Origin: Parapristionchus giblindavisi
Lineage: Eukaryota; Nematoda; Chromadorea; Rhabditida; Diplogasteridae
Direction of reading: 5' to 3'
Assembly: GCA_943737045.1 (NCBI GenBank)
Contig: CALSFV010000104.1
Span: forward strand, 124,001 to 188,000
DNA length: 64,000 nt
A model generated the notes under the pieces. That model saw only the letters and a program-made list of their open reading frames with translations. It searched no databases and was not told the DNA's origin. Within the stretch, counting starts at the first letter, position 1. Every line of letters begins with the position of its first letter. This document shows, one piece after another, positions 14,201 to 28,242 of the stretch. A program made the translations under genes and the position numbers.

Positions 14201-14496
14201 TCAGAATTTTTTCCTCTTTCATATAGTATATTACTCGATAAGCATCATTGACAATTAGACTTGTAACGAATTATTTTGTACCAAAAACAGAGAGTATTGA
14301 AAGATAAATTTACATATTGGCCGTACTGACCACTTTGAAATAGTTTATCTTATTCAGAATTTTTCGCTCTTTCATTTGGTATATGACACGATAGGTTTCA
14401 TTTTCATTTTCATATTTCTCAAGTTATCTTGATCATATCAGAGTAAAAGCTACTTTTGTACTTCGGTCATTATAGCAGCAGTAAAATATCACAGCT

Positions 14497-17400
14497 CGAC
14501 ATGACCTGAAGTGTGTCTCATTCAAAATTTTTCGCTCTTTCATTTGGTATATGACACGATAGGTTTCATTTTCATTTTCAAATTTCTCAAGTTATCTTGA
14601 TCATATCAGAGTAAAAGCTACTTTTGTACTTCGGTCATTATAGCAGCAGTAAAATATCACAGCTCGACATGACCTGAAGTGTGTCTCATTGAGAATTTTT
14701 TCCTCTTTCATATATTATATTACTCGATAAGTATCATTGACAATTAGACTTGTAACGAATTATTTTGTACCAAAAACAGAGAGTATTGAAAGATAAATTT
14801 ACATATTGGCCGTACTGACCACTTTGAAATAGTTTATCTTATTCAGAATTTTTCGCTCTTTCATTTGGTATATGACACGATAGGTTTCATTTTCATTTTC
14901 ATATTTCTCAAGTTATCTTGATCATATCAGAGTAAAAGCTACTTTTGTACTTCTGTCATTATAGCAGCAGTAAAATATCACAGCTCGACATGACCTGAAG
15001 TGTGTCTCATTCAGAATTTTTTCCTCTTTCATATAGTATATTACTCGATAAGCATCATTGACAATTAGACTTGTAACGAATTATTTTGTACCAAAAACAG
15101 AGAGTATTGAAAGATAAATTTACATATTGGCCGTACTGACCACTTTGAAATAGTTTATCTTATTCAGAATTTTTCGCTCTTTCATTTGGTATATGACACG
15201 ATAGGTTTCATTTTCATTTTCATATTTCTCAAGTTATCTTGATCATATCAGAGTAAAAGCTACTTTTGTACTTCGGTCATTATAGCAGCAGTAAAATATC
15301 ACAGCTCGACATGACCTGAAGTGTGTCTCATTCAGAATTTTTCGCTCTTTCATTTGGTATATGACACGATAGGTTTCATTTTCATTTTCATATTTCTCAA
15401 GTTATCTTGATCATATCAGAGTAAAGCTACTTTTGTACTTCGGTCATTATAGCAGCAATAAAATATCACAGCTCGACATGACCTGAAGTGTGTCTCATTG
15501 AGAATTTTTTCCTCTTTCTATAGTATATTACTCGATAAGTATCATTGACAATTAGACTTGTAACGAATTATTTTGTACCAAAAACAGAGAGTATTGAAAG
15601 ATAAATTTACATATTGGCCGTACTGACCACTTTGAAATAGTTTATCTTATTCAGAATTTTTCGCTCTTTCATTTGGTATATGACACGATAGGTTTCATTT
15701 TCATTTTCATATTTCTCAAGTTATCTTGATCATATCAGAGTAAAAGCTACTTTTGTACTTCGGTCATTATAGCAGCAGTAAAATATCACAGCTCGGCATG
15801 ACCTGAAGTGTGTCTCATTCAGAATTTTTCGCTCTTTCATTTGGTATATGACACGATAGGTTTCATTTTCATTTTCAAATTTCTCAAGTTATCTTGATCA
15901 TATCAGAGTAAAAGCTACTTTTGTACTTCGGTCATTATAGCAGCAGTAAAATATCACAGCTCGACATGACCTGAAGTGTGTCTCATTGAGAATTTTTCCT
16001 CTTTCATATATTATATTACTCGATAAGTATCATTGACAATTAGACTTGTAACGAATTATTTTGTACCAAAAACAGAGAGTATTGAAAGATAAATTTACAT
16101 ATTGGCCGTACTGACCACTTTGAAATAGTTTATCTTATTCAGAATTTTTCGCTCTTTCATTTGGTATATGACACGATAGGTTTCATTTTCATTTTCATAT
16201 TTCTCAAGTTATCTTGATCATATCAGAGTAAAAGCTACTTTTGTACTTCTGTCATTATAGCAGCAGTAAAATATCACAGCTCGACATGACCTGAAGTGTG
16301 TCTCATTCAGAATTTTTTCCTCTTTCATATAGTATATTACTCGATAAGTATCATTGACAATTAGACTTGTAACGAATTATTTTGTACCAAAAACAGAGAG
16401 TATTGAAAGATAAATTTACATATTGGCCGTACTGACCACTTTGAAATAGTTTATCTTATTCAGAATTTTTCGCTCTTTCATTTGGTATATGACACGATAG
16501 GTTTCATTTTCATTTTCATATTTCTCAAGTTATCTTGATCATATCAGAGTAAAAGCTACTTTTGTACTTCGGTCATTATAGCAGCAGTAAAATATCACAG
16601 CTCGACATGACCTGAAGTGTGTCTCATTCAAAATTTTTCGCTCTTTCATTTGGTATATGACACGATAGGTTTCATTTTCATTTTCAAATTTCTCAAGTTA
16701 TCTTGATCATATCAGAGTAAAAGCTACTTTTGTACTTCGGTCATTATAGCAGCAGTAAAATATCACAGCTCGACATGACCTGAAGTGTGTCTCATTGAGA
16801 ATTTTTTCCTCTTTCATATATTATATTACTCGATAAGTATCATTGACAATTAGACTTGTAACGAATTATTTTGTACCAAAAACAGAGAGTATTGAAAGAT
16901 AAATTTACATATTGGCCGTACTGACCACTTTGAAATAGTTTATCTTATTCAGAATTTTTCGCTCTTTCATTTGGTATATGACACGATAGGTTTCATTTTC
17001 ATTTTCATATTTCTCAAGTTATCTTGATCATATCAGAGTAAAAGCTACTTTTGTACTTCTGTCATTATAGCAGCAGTAAAATATCACAGCTCGACATGAC
17101 CTGAAGTGTGTCTCATTCAGAATTTTTTCCTCTTTCATATAGTATATTACTCGATAAGCATCATTGACAATTAGACTTGTAACGAATTATTTTGTACCAA
17201 AAACAGAGAGTATTGAAAGATAAATTTACATATTGGCCGTACTGACCACTTTGAAATAGTTTATCTTATTCAGAATTTTTCGCTCTTTCATTTGGTATAT
17301 GACACGATAGGTTTCATTTTCATTTTCATATTTCTCAAGTTATCTTGATCATATCAGAGTAAAAGCTACTTTTGTACTTCGGTCATTATAGCAGCAGTAA

Positions 17401-19838
17401 AATATCACAGCTCGACATGACCTGAAGTGTGTCTCATTCAGAATTTTTCGCTCTTTCATTTGGTATATGACACGATAGGTTTCATTTTCATTTTCATATT
17501 TCTCAAGTTATCTTGATCATATCAGAGTAAAGCTACTTTTGTACTTCGGTCATTATAGCAGCAATAAAATATCACAGCTCGACATGACCTGAAGTGTGTC
17601 TCATTGAGAATTTTTTCCTCTTTCTATAGTATATTACTCGATAAGTATCATTGACAATTAGACTTGTAACGAATTATTTTGTACCAAAAACAGAGAGTAT
17701 TGAAAGATAAATTTACATATTGGCCGTACTGACCACTTTGAAATAGTTTATCTTATTCAGAATTTTTCGCTCTTTCATTTGGTATATGACACGATAGGTT
17801 TCATTTTCATTTTCATATTTCTCAAGTTATCTTGATCATATCAGAGTAAAAGCTACTTTTGTACTTCGGTCATTATAGCAGCAGTAAAATATCACAGCTC
17901 GACATGACCTGAAGTGTGTCTCATTGAGAATTTTTTCCTCTTTCATATAGTATATTACTCGATAAGTATCATTGACAATTAGACTTGTAACGAATTATTT
18001 TGTACCAAAAACAGAGAGTATTGAAAGATAAATTTACATATTGGCCGTACTGACCACTTTGAAATAGTTTATCTTATTCAGAATTTTTCGCTCTTTCATT
18101 TGGTATATGACACGATAGGTTTCATTTTCATTTTCATATTTCTCAAGTTATCTTGATCATATCAGAGTAAAAGCTACTTTTGTACTTCTGTCATTATAGC
18201 AGCAGTAAAATATCACAGCTCGACATGACCTGAAGTGTGTCTCATTGAGAATTTTTTCCTCTTTCATATAGTATATTACTCGATAAGTATCATTGACAAT
18301 TAGACTTGTAACGAATTATTTTGTACCAAAAACAGAGAGTATTGAAAGATAAATTTACATATTGGCCGTACTGACCACTTTGAAATAGTTTATCTTATTC
18401 AGAATTTTTCGCTCTTTCATTTGGTATATGACACGATAGGTTTCATTTTCATTTTCATATTTCTCAAGTTATCTTGATCATATCAGAGTAAAAGCTACTT
18501 TTGTACTTCGGTCATTATAGCAGCAGTAAAATATCACAGCTCGACATGACCTGAAGTGTGTCTCATTCAAAATTTTTCGCTCTTTCATTTGGTATATGAC
18601 ACGATAGGTTTCATTTTCATTTTCAAATTTCTCAAGTTATCTTGATCATATCAGAGTAAAAGCTACTTTTGTACTTCGGTCATTATAGCAGCAGTAAAAT
18701 ATCACAGCTCGACATGACCTGAAGTGTGTCTCATTGAGAATTTTTTCCTCTTTCATATATTATATTACTCGATAAGTATCATTGACAATTAGACTTGTAA
18801 CGAATTATTTTGTACCAAAAACAGAGAGTATTGAAAGATAAATTTACATATTGGCCGTACTGACCACTTTGAAATAGTTTATCTTATTCAGAATTTTTCG
18901 CTCTTTCATTTGGTATATGACACGATAGGTTTCATTTTCATTTTCATATTTCTCAAGTTATCTTGATCATATCAGAGTAAAAGCTACTTTTGTACTTCTG
19001 TCATTATAGCAGCAGTAAAATATCACAGCTCGACATGACCTGAAGTGTGTCTCATTCAGAATTTTTTCCTCTTTCATATAGTATATTACTCGATAAGCAT
19101 CATTGACAATTAGACTTGTAACGAATTATTTTGTACCAAAAACAGAGAGTATTGAAAGATAAATTTACATATTGGCCGTACTGACCACTTTGAAATAGTT
19201 TATCTTATTCAGAATTTTTCGCTCTTTCATTTGGTATATGACACGATAGGTTTCATTTTCATTTTCATATTTCTCAAGTTATCTTGATCATATCAGAGTA
19301 AAAGCTACTTTTGTACTTCGGTCATTATAGCAGCAGTAAAATATCACAGCTCGACATGACCTGAAGTGTGTCTCATTCAGAATTTTTCGCTCTTTCATTT
19401 GGTATATGACACGATAGGTTTCATTTTCATTTTCATATTTCTCAAGTTATCTTGATCATATCAGAGTAAAGCTACTTTTGTACTTCGGTCATTATAGCAG
19501 CAATAAAATATCACAGCTCGACATGACCTGAAGTGTGTCTCATTGAGAATTTTTTCCTCTTTCTATAGTATATTACTCGATAAGTATCATTGACAATTAG
19601 ACTTGTAACGAATTATTTTGTACCAAAAACAGAGAGTATTGAAAGATAAATTTACATATTGGCCGTACTGACCACTTTGAAATAGTTTATCTTATTCAGA
19701 ATTTTTCGCTCTTTCATTTGGTATATGACACGATAGGTTTCATTTTCATTTTCATATTTCTCAAGTTATCTTGATCATATCAGAGTAAAAGCTACTTTTG
19801 TACTTCGGTCATTATAGCAGCAGTAAAATATCACAGCT
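14497..19838. repeat. Higher-order repeat, three 1297-bp copies of a five-unit block
   Basis: Copies at 14497-15793, 16603-17899 and 18542-19838, each exactly 1297 bp: a short unit with CATTCAAAA and TTTTCAAATTT; a full unit with TATATTATATT and CTTCTGTC; a full unit with AAGCATC; a 167-bp short unit with GTAAAGC and GCAGCAATAAAA; and a 320-bp unit with CTCTTTCTATAG (1-bp deletion). Sharing five linked markers, two of them indels, leaves little doubt of common descent. Unrelated satellite units fill the gaps between the copies. Confidence 0.93.
15794..16602. repeat. Higher-order repeat, 809-bp block, copy 1 (copy 2 at 20160-20968)
   Basis: A three-unit block of 809 bp found at 15794-16602 and 20160-20968. 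Each copy is a short unit beginning CGGCATG instead of CGACATG, then a 320-bp unit with a shortened T run (GAGAATTTTTCCTC), then a standard full unit. The two copies are 4366 bp apart and are the only CGGCATG units I found. Confidence 0.9.
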
Positions 19839-22800
19839 CGACATGACCTGAAGTGTGTCTCATTGAGAATTTTTTCCTCTTTCATATAGTATATTACTCG
19901 ATAAGTATCATTGACAATTAGACTTGTAACGAATTATTTTGTACCAAAAACAGAGAGTATTGAAAGATAAATTTACATATTGGCCGTACTGACCACTTTG
20001 AAATAGTCTATATTATTCAGAATTTTTCGCTCTTTCATTTGGTATATGACACGATAGGTTTCATTTTCATTTTCATATTTCTCAAGTTATCTTGATCATA
20101 TCAGAGTAAAAGCTACTTTTGTACTTCGGTCATTATAGCAGCAGTAAAATATCACAGCTCGGCATGACCTGAAGTGTGTCTCATTCAGAATTTTTCGCTC
20201 TTTCATTTGGTATATGACACGATAGGTTTCATTTTCATTTTCAAATTTCTCAAGTTATCTTGATCATATCAGAGTAAAAGCTACTTTTGTACTTCGGTCA
20301 TTATAGCAGCAGTAAAATATCACAGCTCGACATGACCTGAAGTGTGTCTCATTGAGAATTTTTCCTCTTTCATATATTATATTACTCGATAAGTATCATT
20401 GACAATTAGACTTGTAACGAATTATTTTGTACCAAAAACAGAGAGTATTGAAAGATAAATTTACATATTGGCCGTACTGACCACTTTGAAATAGTTTATC
20501 TTATTCAGAATTTTTCGCTCTTTCATTTGGTATATGACACGATAGGTTTCATTTTCATTTTCATATTTCTCAAGTTATCTTGATCATATCAGAGTAAAAG
20601 CTACTTTTGTACTTCTGTCATTATAGCAGCAGTAAAATATCACAGCTCGACATGACCTGAAGTGTGTCTCATTCAGAATTTTTTCCTCTTTCATATAGTA
20701 TATTACTCGATAAGTATCATTGACAATTAGACTTGTAACGAATTATTTTGTACCAAAAACAGAGAGTATTGAAAGATAAATTTACATATTGGCCGTACTG
20801 ACCACTTTGAAATAGTTTATCTTATTCAGAATTTTTCGCTCTTTCATTTGGTATATGACACGATAGGTTTCATTTTCATTTTCATATTTCTCAAGTTATC
20901 TTGATCATATCAGAGTAAAAGCTACTTTTGTACTTCGGTCATTATAGCAGCAGTAAAATATCACAGCTCGACATGACCTGAAGTGTGTCTCATTCAGATT
21001 TTTTTCCTCTTTCACATAGTATATTACTCGATAAGTATCATTGACAATTAGACTTGTAACGAATTATTTTGTACCAAAAACAGAGAGTATTGAAAGATAA
21101 ATTTACATATTGGCCGTACTGACCACTTTGAAATAGTTTATCTTATTCAGAATTTTTCGCTCTTTCATTTGGTATATGACACGATAGGTTTCATTTTCAT
21201 TTTCATATTTCTCAAGTTATCTTGATCATATCAGAGTAAAAGCTACTTTTGTACTTCTGTCATTATAGCAGCAGTAAAATATCACAGCTCGACATGACCT
21301 GAAGTGTGTCTCATTCAGAATTTTTTCCTCTTTCATATAGTATATTACTCGATAAGTATCATTGACAATTAGACTTGTAACGAATTATTTTGTACCAAAA
21401 ACAGAGAGTATTGAAAGATAAATTTACATATTGGCCGTACTGACCACTTTGAAATAGTTTATCTTATTCAGAATTTTTCGCTCTTTCATTTGGTATATGA
21501 CACGATAGGTTTCATTTTCATTTTCATATTTCTCAAGTTATCTTGATCATATCAGAGTAAAAGCTACTTTTGTACTTCGGTCATTATAGCAGCAGTAAAA
21601 TATCACAGCTCGACATGACCTGAAGTGTGTCTCATTCAGATTTTTTTCCTCTTTCACATAGTATATTACTCGATAAGTATCATTGACAATTAGACTTGTA
21701 ACGAATTATTTTGTACCAAAAACAGAGAGTATTGAAAGATAAATTTACATATTGGCCGTACTGACCACTTTGAAATAGTCTATATTATTCAGAATTTTTC
21801 GCTCTTTCATTTGGTATATGACACGATAGGTTTCATTTTCATTTTCATATTTCTCAAGTTATCTTGATCATATCAGAGTAAAAGCTACTTTTGTACTTCG
21901 GTCATTATAGCAGCAGTAAAATATCACAGCTCGACATGACCTGAAGTGTGTCTCATTCAGAATTTTTCGCTCTTTCATTTGGTATATGACACGATAGGTT
22001 TCATTTTCATTTTCATATTTCTCAAGTTATCTTGATCATATCAGAGTAAAAGCTACTTTTGTACTTCGGTCATTATAGCAGCAGTAAAATATCACAGCTC
22101 GACATGACCTGAAGTGTGTCTCATTCAGAATTTTTTCCTCTTTCATATAGCATATTACTCGATAAGTATCATTGACAATTAGACTTGTAACGAATTATTT
22201 TGTACCAAAAACAGAGAGTATTGAAAGATAAATTTACATATTGGCCGTACTGACCACTTTGAAATAGTTTATCTTATTCAGAATTTTTCGCTCTTTCATT
22301 TGGTATATGACACGATAGGTTTCATTTTCATTTTCATATTTCTCAAGTTATCTTGATCATATCAGAGTAAAAGCTACTTTTGTACTTCGGTCATTATAGC
22401 AGCAGTAAAATATCACAGCTCGACATGACCTGAAGTGTGTCTCATTCAGATTTTTTTCCTCTTTCACATAGTATATTACTCGATAAGTATCATTGACAAT
22501 TAGACTTGTAACGAATTATTTTGTACCAAAAACAGAGAGTATTGAAAGATAAATTTACATATTGGCCGTACTGACCACTTTGAAATAGTCTATCTTATTC
22601 AGAATTTTTCGCTCTTTCATTTGGTATATGACACGATAGGTTTCATTTTCATTTTCATTTTTCTCAAGTTATCTTGATCATATCAGAGTAAAAGCTACTT
22701 TTGTACTTCTGTCATTATAGCAGCAGGAAAATATTACAGCTCGACATGACCTGAAGTGAGTCTCATTCAGAATTTTTTCCTCTTTCACATAGTATATTAC

Positions 22801-25800
22801 TCGATAAGTATCATTGACAATTAGACTTGTAACGAATTATTTTGTACCAAAAACAGAGAGTATTGAAAGATAAATTTACATATTGGCCGTACTGACCACT
22901 TTGAAATAGTCTATATTATTCAGAATTTTTCGCTCTTTCATTTGGTATATGACACGATAGGCTTCATTTTCATTTTCATATTTCTCAAGTTATCTTGATC
23001 ATATCAGAGTAAAAGCTACTTTTGTACTTCGGTCATTATAGCAGCAGTAAAATATCACAGCTCGACATGACCTGAAGTGTGTCTCATTCAGAATTTTTCG
23101 CTCTTTCATTTGGTATATGACACGATAGGTTTCATTTTCATTTTCATATTTCTCAAGTTATCTTGATCATATCAGAGTAAAAGCTACTTTTGTACTTCGG
23201 TCATTATAGCAGCAGTAAAATATCACAGCTCGACATGACCTGAAGTGTGTCTCATTCAGATTTTTTTCCTCTTTCACATAGTATATTACTCGATAAGTAT
23301 CATTGACAATTAGACTTGTAACGAATTATTTTGTACCAAAAACAGAGAGTATTGAAAGATAAATTTACATATTGGCCGTACTGACCACTTTGAAATAGTC
23401 TATCTTATTCAGAATTTTTCGCTCTTTCATTTGGTATATGACACGATAGGTTTCATTTTCATTTTCATTTTTCTCAAGTTATCTTGATCATATCAGAGTA
23501 AAAGCTACTTTTGTACTTCTGTCATTATAGCAGCAGGAAAATATTACAGCTCGACATGACCTGAAGTGAGTCTCATTCAGAATTTTTTCCTCTTTCACAT
23601 AGTATATTACTCGATAAGTATCATTGACAATTAGACTTGTAACGAATTATTTTGTACCAAAAACAGAGAGTATTGAAAGATAAATTTACATATTGGCCGT
23701 ACTGACCACTTTGAAATAGTCTATATTATTCAGAATTTTTCGCTCTTTCATTTGGTATATGACACGATAGGTTTCATTTTCATTTTCATATTTCTCAAGT
23801 TATCTTGATCATATCAGAGTAAAAGCTACTTTTGTACTTCGGTCATTATAGCAGCAGTAAAATATCACAGCTCGACATGACCTGAAGTGTGTCTCATTCA
23901 GATTTTTTCCTCTTTCACATAGTATATTACTCGATAAGTATCATTGACAATTAGACTTGTAACGAATTATTTTGTACCAAAAACAGAGAGTATTGAAAGA
24001 TAAATTTACATATTGGCCGTACTGACCACTTTGAAATAGTCTATATTATTCAGAATTTTTCGCTCTTTCATTTGGTATATGACACGATAGGCTTCATTTT
24101 CATTTTCATATTTCTCAAGTTATCTTGATCATATCAGAGTAAAAGCTACTTTTGTACTTCGGTCATTATAGCAGCAGTAAAATATCACAGCTCGACATGA
24201 CCTGAAGTGTGTCTCATTCAGAATTTTTCGCTCTTTCATTTGGTATATGACACGATAGGTTTCATTTTCATTTTCATATTTCTCAAGTTATCTTGATCAT
24301 ATCAGAGTAAAAGCTACTTTTGTACTTCGGTCATTATAGCAGCAGTAAAATATCACAGCTCGACATGACCTGAAGTGTGTCTCATTCAGAATTTTTTCCT
24401 CTTTCATATAGCATATTACTCGATAAGTATCATTGACAATTAGACTTGTAACGAATTATTTTGTACCAAAAACAGAGAGTATTGAAAGATAAATTTACAT
24501 ATTGGCCGTACTGACCACTTTGAAATAGTTTATCTTATTCAGAATTTTTCGCTCTTTCATTTGGTATATGACACGATAGGTTTCATTTTCATTTTCATAT
24601 TTCTCAAGTTATCTTGATCATATCAGAGTAAAAGCTACTTTTGTACTTCGGTCATTATAGCAGCAGTAAAATATCACAGCTCGACATGACCTGAAGTGTG
24701 TCTCATTCAGATTTTTTTCCTCTTTCACATAGTATATTACTCGATAAGTATCATTGACAATTAGACTTGTAACGAATTATTTTGTACCAAAAACAGAGAG
24801 TATTGAAAGATAAATTTACATATTGGCCGTACTGACCACTTTGAAATAGTCTATCTTATTCAGAATTTTTCGCTCTTTCATTTGGTATATGACACGATAG
24901 GTTTCATTTTCATTTTCATTTTTCTCAAGTTATCTTGATCATATCAGAGTAAAAGCTACTTTTGTACTTCTGTCATTATAGCAGCAGGAAAATATTACAG
25001 CTCGACATGACCTGAAGTGAGTCTCATTCAGAATTTTTTCCTCTTTCACATAGTATATTACTCGATAAGTATCATTGACAATTAGACTTGTAACGAATTA
25101 TTTTGTACCAAAAACAGAGAGTATTGAAAGATAAATTTACATATTGGCCGTACTGACCACTTTGAAATAGTCTATATTATTCAGAATTTTTCGCTCTTTC
25201 ATTTGGTATATGACACGATAGGCTTCATTTTCATTTTCATATTTCTCAAGTTATCTTGATCATATCAGAGTAAAAGCTACTTTTGTACTTCGGTCATTAT
25301 AGCAGCAGTAAAATATCACAGCTCGACATGACCTGAAGTGTGTCTCATTCAGAATTTTTCGCTCTTTCATTTGGTATATGACACGATAGGTTTCATTTTC
25401 ATTTTCATATTTCTCAAGTTATCTTGATCATATCAGAGTAAAAGCTACTTTTGTACTTCGGTCATTATAGCAGCAGTAAAATATCACAGCTCGACATGAC
25501 CTGAAGTGTGTCTCATTCAGAATTTTTCGCTCTTTCATTTGGTATATGACACGATAGGTTTCATTTTCATTTTCATATTTCTCAAGTTATCTTGATCATA
25601 TCAGAGTAAAAGCTACTTTTGTACTTCGGTCATTATAGCAGCAGTAAAATATCACAGCTCGACATGACCTGAAGTGTGTCTCATTCAGAATTTTTTCCTC
25701 TTTCATATAGCATATTACTCGATAAGTATCATTGACAATTAGACTTGTAACGAATTATTTTGTACCAAAAACAGAGAGTATTGAAAGATAAATTTACATA

Positions 25801-25980
25801 TTGGCCATACTGACCACTTTGAAATAGTTTATCTTATTCAGAATTTTTCGCTCTTTCATTTGGTATATGACACGATAGGTTTCATTTTCATTTTCATATT
25901 TCTCAAGTTATCTTGATCATATCAGAGTAAAAGCTACTTTTGTACTTCGGTCATTATAGCAGCAGTAAAATATCACAGCT

Positions 25981-26148
25981 CGACATGACCTGAAGTGTGT
26001 CTCATTCAGATTTTTTCGCTCTTTCATTTGGTATATGACACGATAGGTTTCATTTTCATTTTCATATTTCTCAAGTTATCTTGATCATATCAGAGTAAAA
26101 GCTACTTTTGTACTTCGGTCATTATAGCAGCAGTAAAATATCACAGCT
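25981..26148. repeat. Short unit with A/B fusion junction
   Basis: This short unit reads CAGATTTTTTCGCTC. It joins the CAGATT variant otherwise seen at the start of A halves (CAGATTTTTTTCCTC) to the B-type CGCTCTTTCATTTGG. The junction therefore lies inside the T run shared by both halves, which directly records loss of A by recombination between the two motif copies. The short unit at 40698-40865 has the same junction, along with a private GAAACGATAGG. Confidence 0.85.
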
Positions 26149-27921
26149 CGACATGACCTGAAGAGTGTCTCATTGAGAATTTTTTCCTCTTTCATATAGT
26201 ATATTACTCGATAAGTATCATTGACAATTAGACTTGTAACGAATTATTTTGTACCAAAAACAGAGAGTATTGAAAGATAAATTTACATATTGGCCGTACT
26301 GACCACTTTGAAATAGTCTATATTATTCAGAATTTTTCGCTCTTTCATTTGGTATATGACACGATAGGCTTCATTTTCATTTTCATATTTCTCAAGTTAT
26401 CTTGATCATATCAGAGTAAAAGCTACTTTTGTACTTCGGTCATTATAGCAGCAGTAAAATATCACAGCTCGACATGACCTGAAGTGTGTCTCATTCAGAA
26501 TTTTTTCCTCTTTCATATAGTATATTACTCGATAAGTATCATTGACAATTAGACTTGTAACGAATTATTTTGTACCAAAAACAGAGAGTATTGAAAGATA
26601 AATTTACATATTGGCCGTACTGACCACTTTGAAATAGTCTATCTTATTCAGAATTTTTCGCTCTTTCATTTGGTATATGACACGATAGGTTTCATTTTCA
26701 TTTTCATTTTTCTCAAGTTATCTTGATCATATCAGAGTAAAAGCTACTTTTGTACTTCTGTCATTATAGCAGCAGGAAAATATTACAGCTCGACATGACC
26801 TGAAGTGAGTCTCATTCAGAATTTTTTCCTCTTTCACATAGTATATTACTCGATAAGTATCATTGACAATTAGACTTGTAACGAATTATTTTGTACCAAA
26901 AACAGAGAGTATTGAAAGATAAATTTACATATTGGCCGTACTGACCACTTTGAAATAGTCTATATTATTCAGAATTTTTCGCTCTTTCATTTGGTATATG
27001 ACACGATAGGTTTCATTTTCATTTTCATATTTCTCAAGTTATCTTGATCATATCAGAGTAAAAGCTACTTTTGTACTTCGGTCATTATAGCAGCAGTAAA
27101 ATATCACAGCTCGACATGACCTGAAGTGTGTCTCATTCAGAATTTTTCGCTCTTTCATTTGGTATATGACACGATAGGTTTCATTTTCATTTTCATATTT
27201 CTCAAGTTATCTTGATCATATCAGAGTAAAAGCTACTTTTGTACTTCGGTCATTATAGCAGCAGTAAAATATCACAGCTCGACATGACCTGAAGTGTGTC
27301 TCATTCAGAATTTTTTCCTCTTTCATATAGCATATTACTCGATAAGTATCATTGACAATTAGACTTGTAACGAATTATTTTGTACCAAAAACAGAGAGTA
27401 TTGAAAGATAAATTTACATATTGGCCGTACTGACCACTTTGAAATAGTTTATCTTATTCAGAATTTTTCGCTCTTTCATTTGGTATATGACACGATAGGT
27501 TTCATTTTCATTTTCATATTTCTCAAGTTATCTTGATCATATCAGAGTAAAAGCTACTTTTGTACTTCGGTCATTATAGCAGCAGTAAAATATCACAGCT
27601 CGACATGACCTGAAGTGTGTCTCATTCAGATTTTTTTCCTCTTTCACATAGTATATTACTCGATAAGTATCATTGACAATTAGACTTGTAACGAATTATT
27701 TTGTGCCAAAAACAGAGAGTATTGAAAGATAAATTTACATATTGGCCGTACTGACCACTTTGAAATAGTCTATATTATTCAGAATTTTTCGCTCTTTCAT
27801 TTGGTATATGACACGATAGGCTTCATTTTCATTTTCATATTTCTCAAGTTATCTTGATCATATCAGAGTAAAAGCTACTTTTGTACTTCGGTCATTATAG
27901 CAGCAGTAAAATATCACAGCT

Positions 27922-28242
27922 CGACATGACCTGAAGTGTGTCTCATTCAGAATTTTTCGCTCTTTCATATAGTATATTACTCGATAAGTATCATTGACAA
28001 TTAGACTTGTAACGAATTATTTTGTACCAAAAACAGAGAGTATTGAAAGATAAATTTACATATTGGCCGTACTGACCACTTTGAAATAGTCTATCTTATT
28101 CAGAATTTTTCGCTCTTTCATTTGGTATATGACACGATAGGTTTCATTTTCATTTTCATTTTTCTCAAGTTATCTTGATCATATCAGAGTAAAAGCTACT
28201 TTTGTACTTCTGTCATTATAGCAGCAGGAAAATATTACAGCT
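27922..28242. repeat. Full unit with reciprocal-type B/A chimeric start
   Basis: A full-length unit whose A half begins with the B-type CAGAATTTTTCGCTC and then continues as A (TTTCATATAGTATATTAC). It is the only such unit I found. It fits exchange or gene conversion between the two halves at their shared leading motif, and its length stays at 321 bp. The rest carries neighbourhood 3 markers: TCTATCTTATT, CTTCTGTC and GCAGGAAAATATTAC. Confidence 0.85.

Larger units (their letters stand above)
13045..20968. repeat. Satellite variant neighbourhood 2
   Basis: Marked by CATATATTATATT in A halves (units 13213, 13855, 14665, 15962, 16771, 18710, 20328), by CTTCTGTC without the GCAGG change, by AAGCATC (14176, 14986, 17092, 19031), and by short units with CATTCAAAATTTTT and TTTTCAAATTT. 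Short units are frequent: ten of the window's 51 lie in these 7.9 kb. It contains three copies of a 1297-bp block and two of an 809-bp block. Confidence 0.75.
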
